Assembly: GCA_016295225.1 (NCBI GenBank)
Contig: JAEDLP010000035.1
Location: 1-15,888, forward strand
DNA length: 15,888 bases
Origin: Oscillospiraceae bacterium
GTDB lineage: Bacteria > Bacillota > Clostridia > Oscillospirales > Oscillospiraceae
Direction of reading: 5' to 3'
Shown: piece by piece, positions 14,853 to 15,888 of the stretch
Position numbering within the stretch: the first letter of the stretch is position 1
Layout of the letters: the number at the start of each line of letters is the position of its first letter
Notes under the pieces: generated by a model
The model's database searches: none
What the model was told of the DNA's origin: nothing
Seen by the model: only the letters and a program-made list of their open reading frames with translations
Made by a program: the position numbers and the translations under genes

Positions 14853-15055
14853 TTAGGCCACGAATACGTAGTCGTGGAAAGCGTCGAATAGTTCCTCCGA
14901 GGGCGCCCGTTTAGTTCGTCTGCGGCGGTGAGGATATCCTCATTGGTAAAGTCCTCGATAGAAGTTCCCTTTGGAACAAAGACCTGGAACAGTCTATTGC
15001 GTCGCTCTTTCTGAGGTCACTTCTGAGAGAGGTGCGGGTTGGCGAAGAAGACTTT
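14853..15055 (-). pseudogene. IS30-family transposase C-terminal remnant
   Basis: Reading from 15052 the frame gives VFFANPHLSQK, then an in-frame TGA (15019-15017), then VFVPKGTSIEDFTNEDILTA and ELNGRPR. Near 14895-14899 a small deletion shifts the frame, and EELFDAFHDYVFVA with a stop at 14853 follows in the new frame. These are the closing blocks of IS30 transposases (FIPKGTSI.D.., N.RPRK, PEELF.AF). The conserved part between NGRPR and EELF, and all of the gene upstream, are gone. It is plainly inactive. I could not identify IS30 terminal inverted repeats around it. Confidence 0.75.
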
Positions 15056-15524
15056 GGGTCTTGGTTTTGCATTTGCGTGCCTCGGGCGCTCCTTTGGTTG
15101 GGTGCAAAGACATCCCTTCCAAACCATGTTATAAAAAGTACGAGCGCACACTATCTCAGACCCCTAAAGTAGGTTGTGCAGTTTGGCATAGCCGAAGTAA
15201 GTATCCAGACACCTCTTTTGGTTGCGGAACGGCTAAACCACCCAGTTAGTTAGTGAATCAGTTGCAAACAGCTGCTCTTGGATGCATGTGGTAGGATGAT
15301 TTGTTGGCACTATAGCCAGTTCCTCCCAGCTTTTGGGTATAACCTGGTGCTCTCCTCTGGTATTTACTCTTGCGAGCTGGTGTTCCACGCTGCAGTTCGT
15401 TTGTAACGGTGGATGGAACACAGCTGAACATCGACTACCCGATATTCTCTATAGGATTAAATCTCATAGTGGGACACCTTTTTACTGGCGATCTCTTTTG
15501 GCATTTCCACTAACGAATTATAAA
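15056..15524. other. Gene-free stretch with inverted repeats
   Basis: No coding signal I trust. An imperfect inverted repeat, AGCTGgTGTTCCA at 15375-15387 and TGGAACAcAGCT-like at 15414-15425, shares its TGTTCCA core with the larger structure at 15530-15617. Confidence 0.45.
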
Positions 15525-15815
15525 TCATGTGTTCCACGTTCCCCGTTCCACATCTAAAACTATTTTTTGCTGCTTACTATAAAATTGTTTTAGACCAAAG
15601 AACGGAACAGTGGAACAACGCTGATCCATGGATTCCACGATAACCGTATCTCCCTTGCGGACGAAGGTCATCATCCGCTGCAGCTCAGGCCGATGACAGC
15701 TCTTTCCGCTCATTCTGTCAAGGAAGAGTTCATCAACCGCAAGACTCTCCATCAGCGCCTCTTGTCGGGCGGTGTTCTGATCCTCTGTGCTGACTCGCAC
15801 GTATCCTATTTTCAT
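15525..15815 (-). pseudogene. Truncated small serine resolvase
   Basis: The start at 15815 (MKIGYVRVSTEDQNTARQ) follows AAAGGAGC. The first 62 residues are a good resolvase/invertase N-terminus, with the YVRVS catalytic motif (Arg7, Ser9), LFLDRMSGKS and GDTVIVES. After VES (about 15630) the expected ISRFARN.. helix is lost and 34 unrelated residues lead to a stop. The rest of the catalytic domain and the DNA-binding domain are missing. The break coincides with the end of the inverted structure at 15530-15617, which also supplies most of the residual reading frame. Confidence 0.8.
15530..15617. repeat. 88-base structure with two 31-base inverted arms
   Basis: Each arm is TGTTCCAC, 15 variable bases, then TCTAAAAC (15530-15560 and, inverted, 15587-15617), around a 26-base AT-rich centre. 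The outer and inner octamers match perfectly and their spacing is identical; the 15 bases between are only loosely alike. This is typical of a paired protein-binding site or the ends of a short mobile unit. It ends about a dozen bases from the point where the resolvase gene is broken. Confidence 0.7.
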
Positions 15816-15888
15816 GGCAGGTGCTCCTTTCAACATAAAGAGTGCCAATAGGGTCGTTCAACTGCGTGGGACGTCCCATAAGGCTGAA

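Larger units (their letters stand above)
8339..15888. mobile_element. Integrated element interrupting spoVT (left part; right end outside window)
   Basis: Bounded on the left by the spoVT junction and running past the window end. It holds its own recombinase next to the junction, a P4-type primase/helicase, a recombinase-associated small protein, several recombinase and transposase remnants and one unrecognised gene. Base composition drops clearly from about 10400 onward compared with the host genes. No conjugation or phage structural genes are seen, so its class is open. Parts of the right side could be later insertions or a second element. Confidence 0.65.

Noticed and set aside
15130..15249. 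Open plus-strand frame around KYERTLSQTPK
   Set aside because: No start signals or family similarity; it lies in decayed DNA beside the IS30 remnant.
15867..15878. Perfect 12-base palindrome TGGGACGTCCCA upstream of the truncated resolvase
   Set aside because: A single short palindrome with no second copy or promoter context; chance cannot be excluded.

Overview
The window looks like chromosome from an endospore-forming Clostridia-type member of the Bacillota. The evidence is an intact spoIIID, most of spoVT, the Asp23-FakA gene pair, a SufC-SufB pair in place of a full SUF operon, and AGGAGG-type ribosome binding sites. Nothing fixes the genus. The left part (1 to about 8340) is GC-rich and tightly packed. 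The right part (about 10400 onward) is visibly more AT-rich, gappy and full of broken recombination genes.

Core region. On the minus strand, a DUF1846/UPF0371 protein and AsnA form a two-gene operon (2556 to 36). Divergent from it, sufC, a short sufB and a hotdog thioesterase form a plus-strand operon (2877 to 5016) behind a clear housekeeping promoter. A small Cys-rich membrane protein (5280 to 5074, minus) is divergent from asp23-fakA (5434 to 7475, plus). spoIIID (7775 to 7527, minus) shares a bidirectional terminator with fakA and has a sigma-E-like promoter.

Interrupted sporulation gene. Upstream of spoIIID the reading frame at 10031 to 7887 is a chimera. Residues 1 to about 564 are a complete-looking large serine recombinase. 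Residues about 565 to 714 are SpoVT from its GDPLEIF motif to the C-terminus. The N-terminal DNA-binding hairpin of SpoVT is absent from the window. The simplest reading is an integrated element whose attachment site lies inside spoVT. It begins near 8339 and runs past the right edge of the window. This resembles skin-type intervening elements that recombinases remove during sporulation, but excision cannot be shown from this sequence.

The element. Reading away from spoVT, it holds the recombinase, a 59-residue small protein, a truncated second serine recombinase, and a P4-type primase/helicase with a triplicated LIPAVTF motif. A structured regulatory region and a transposase scrap follow. 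Then come an unrecognised 463-residue protein, an IS30-type transposase remnant, a set of inverted repeats, and a truncated resolvase. Most recombination genes here are broken, but the recombinase joined to spoVT is intact. I saw no tRNA, rRNA or CRISPR array.
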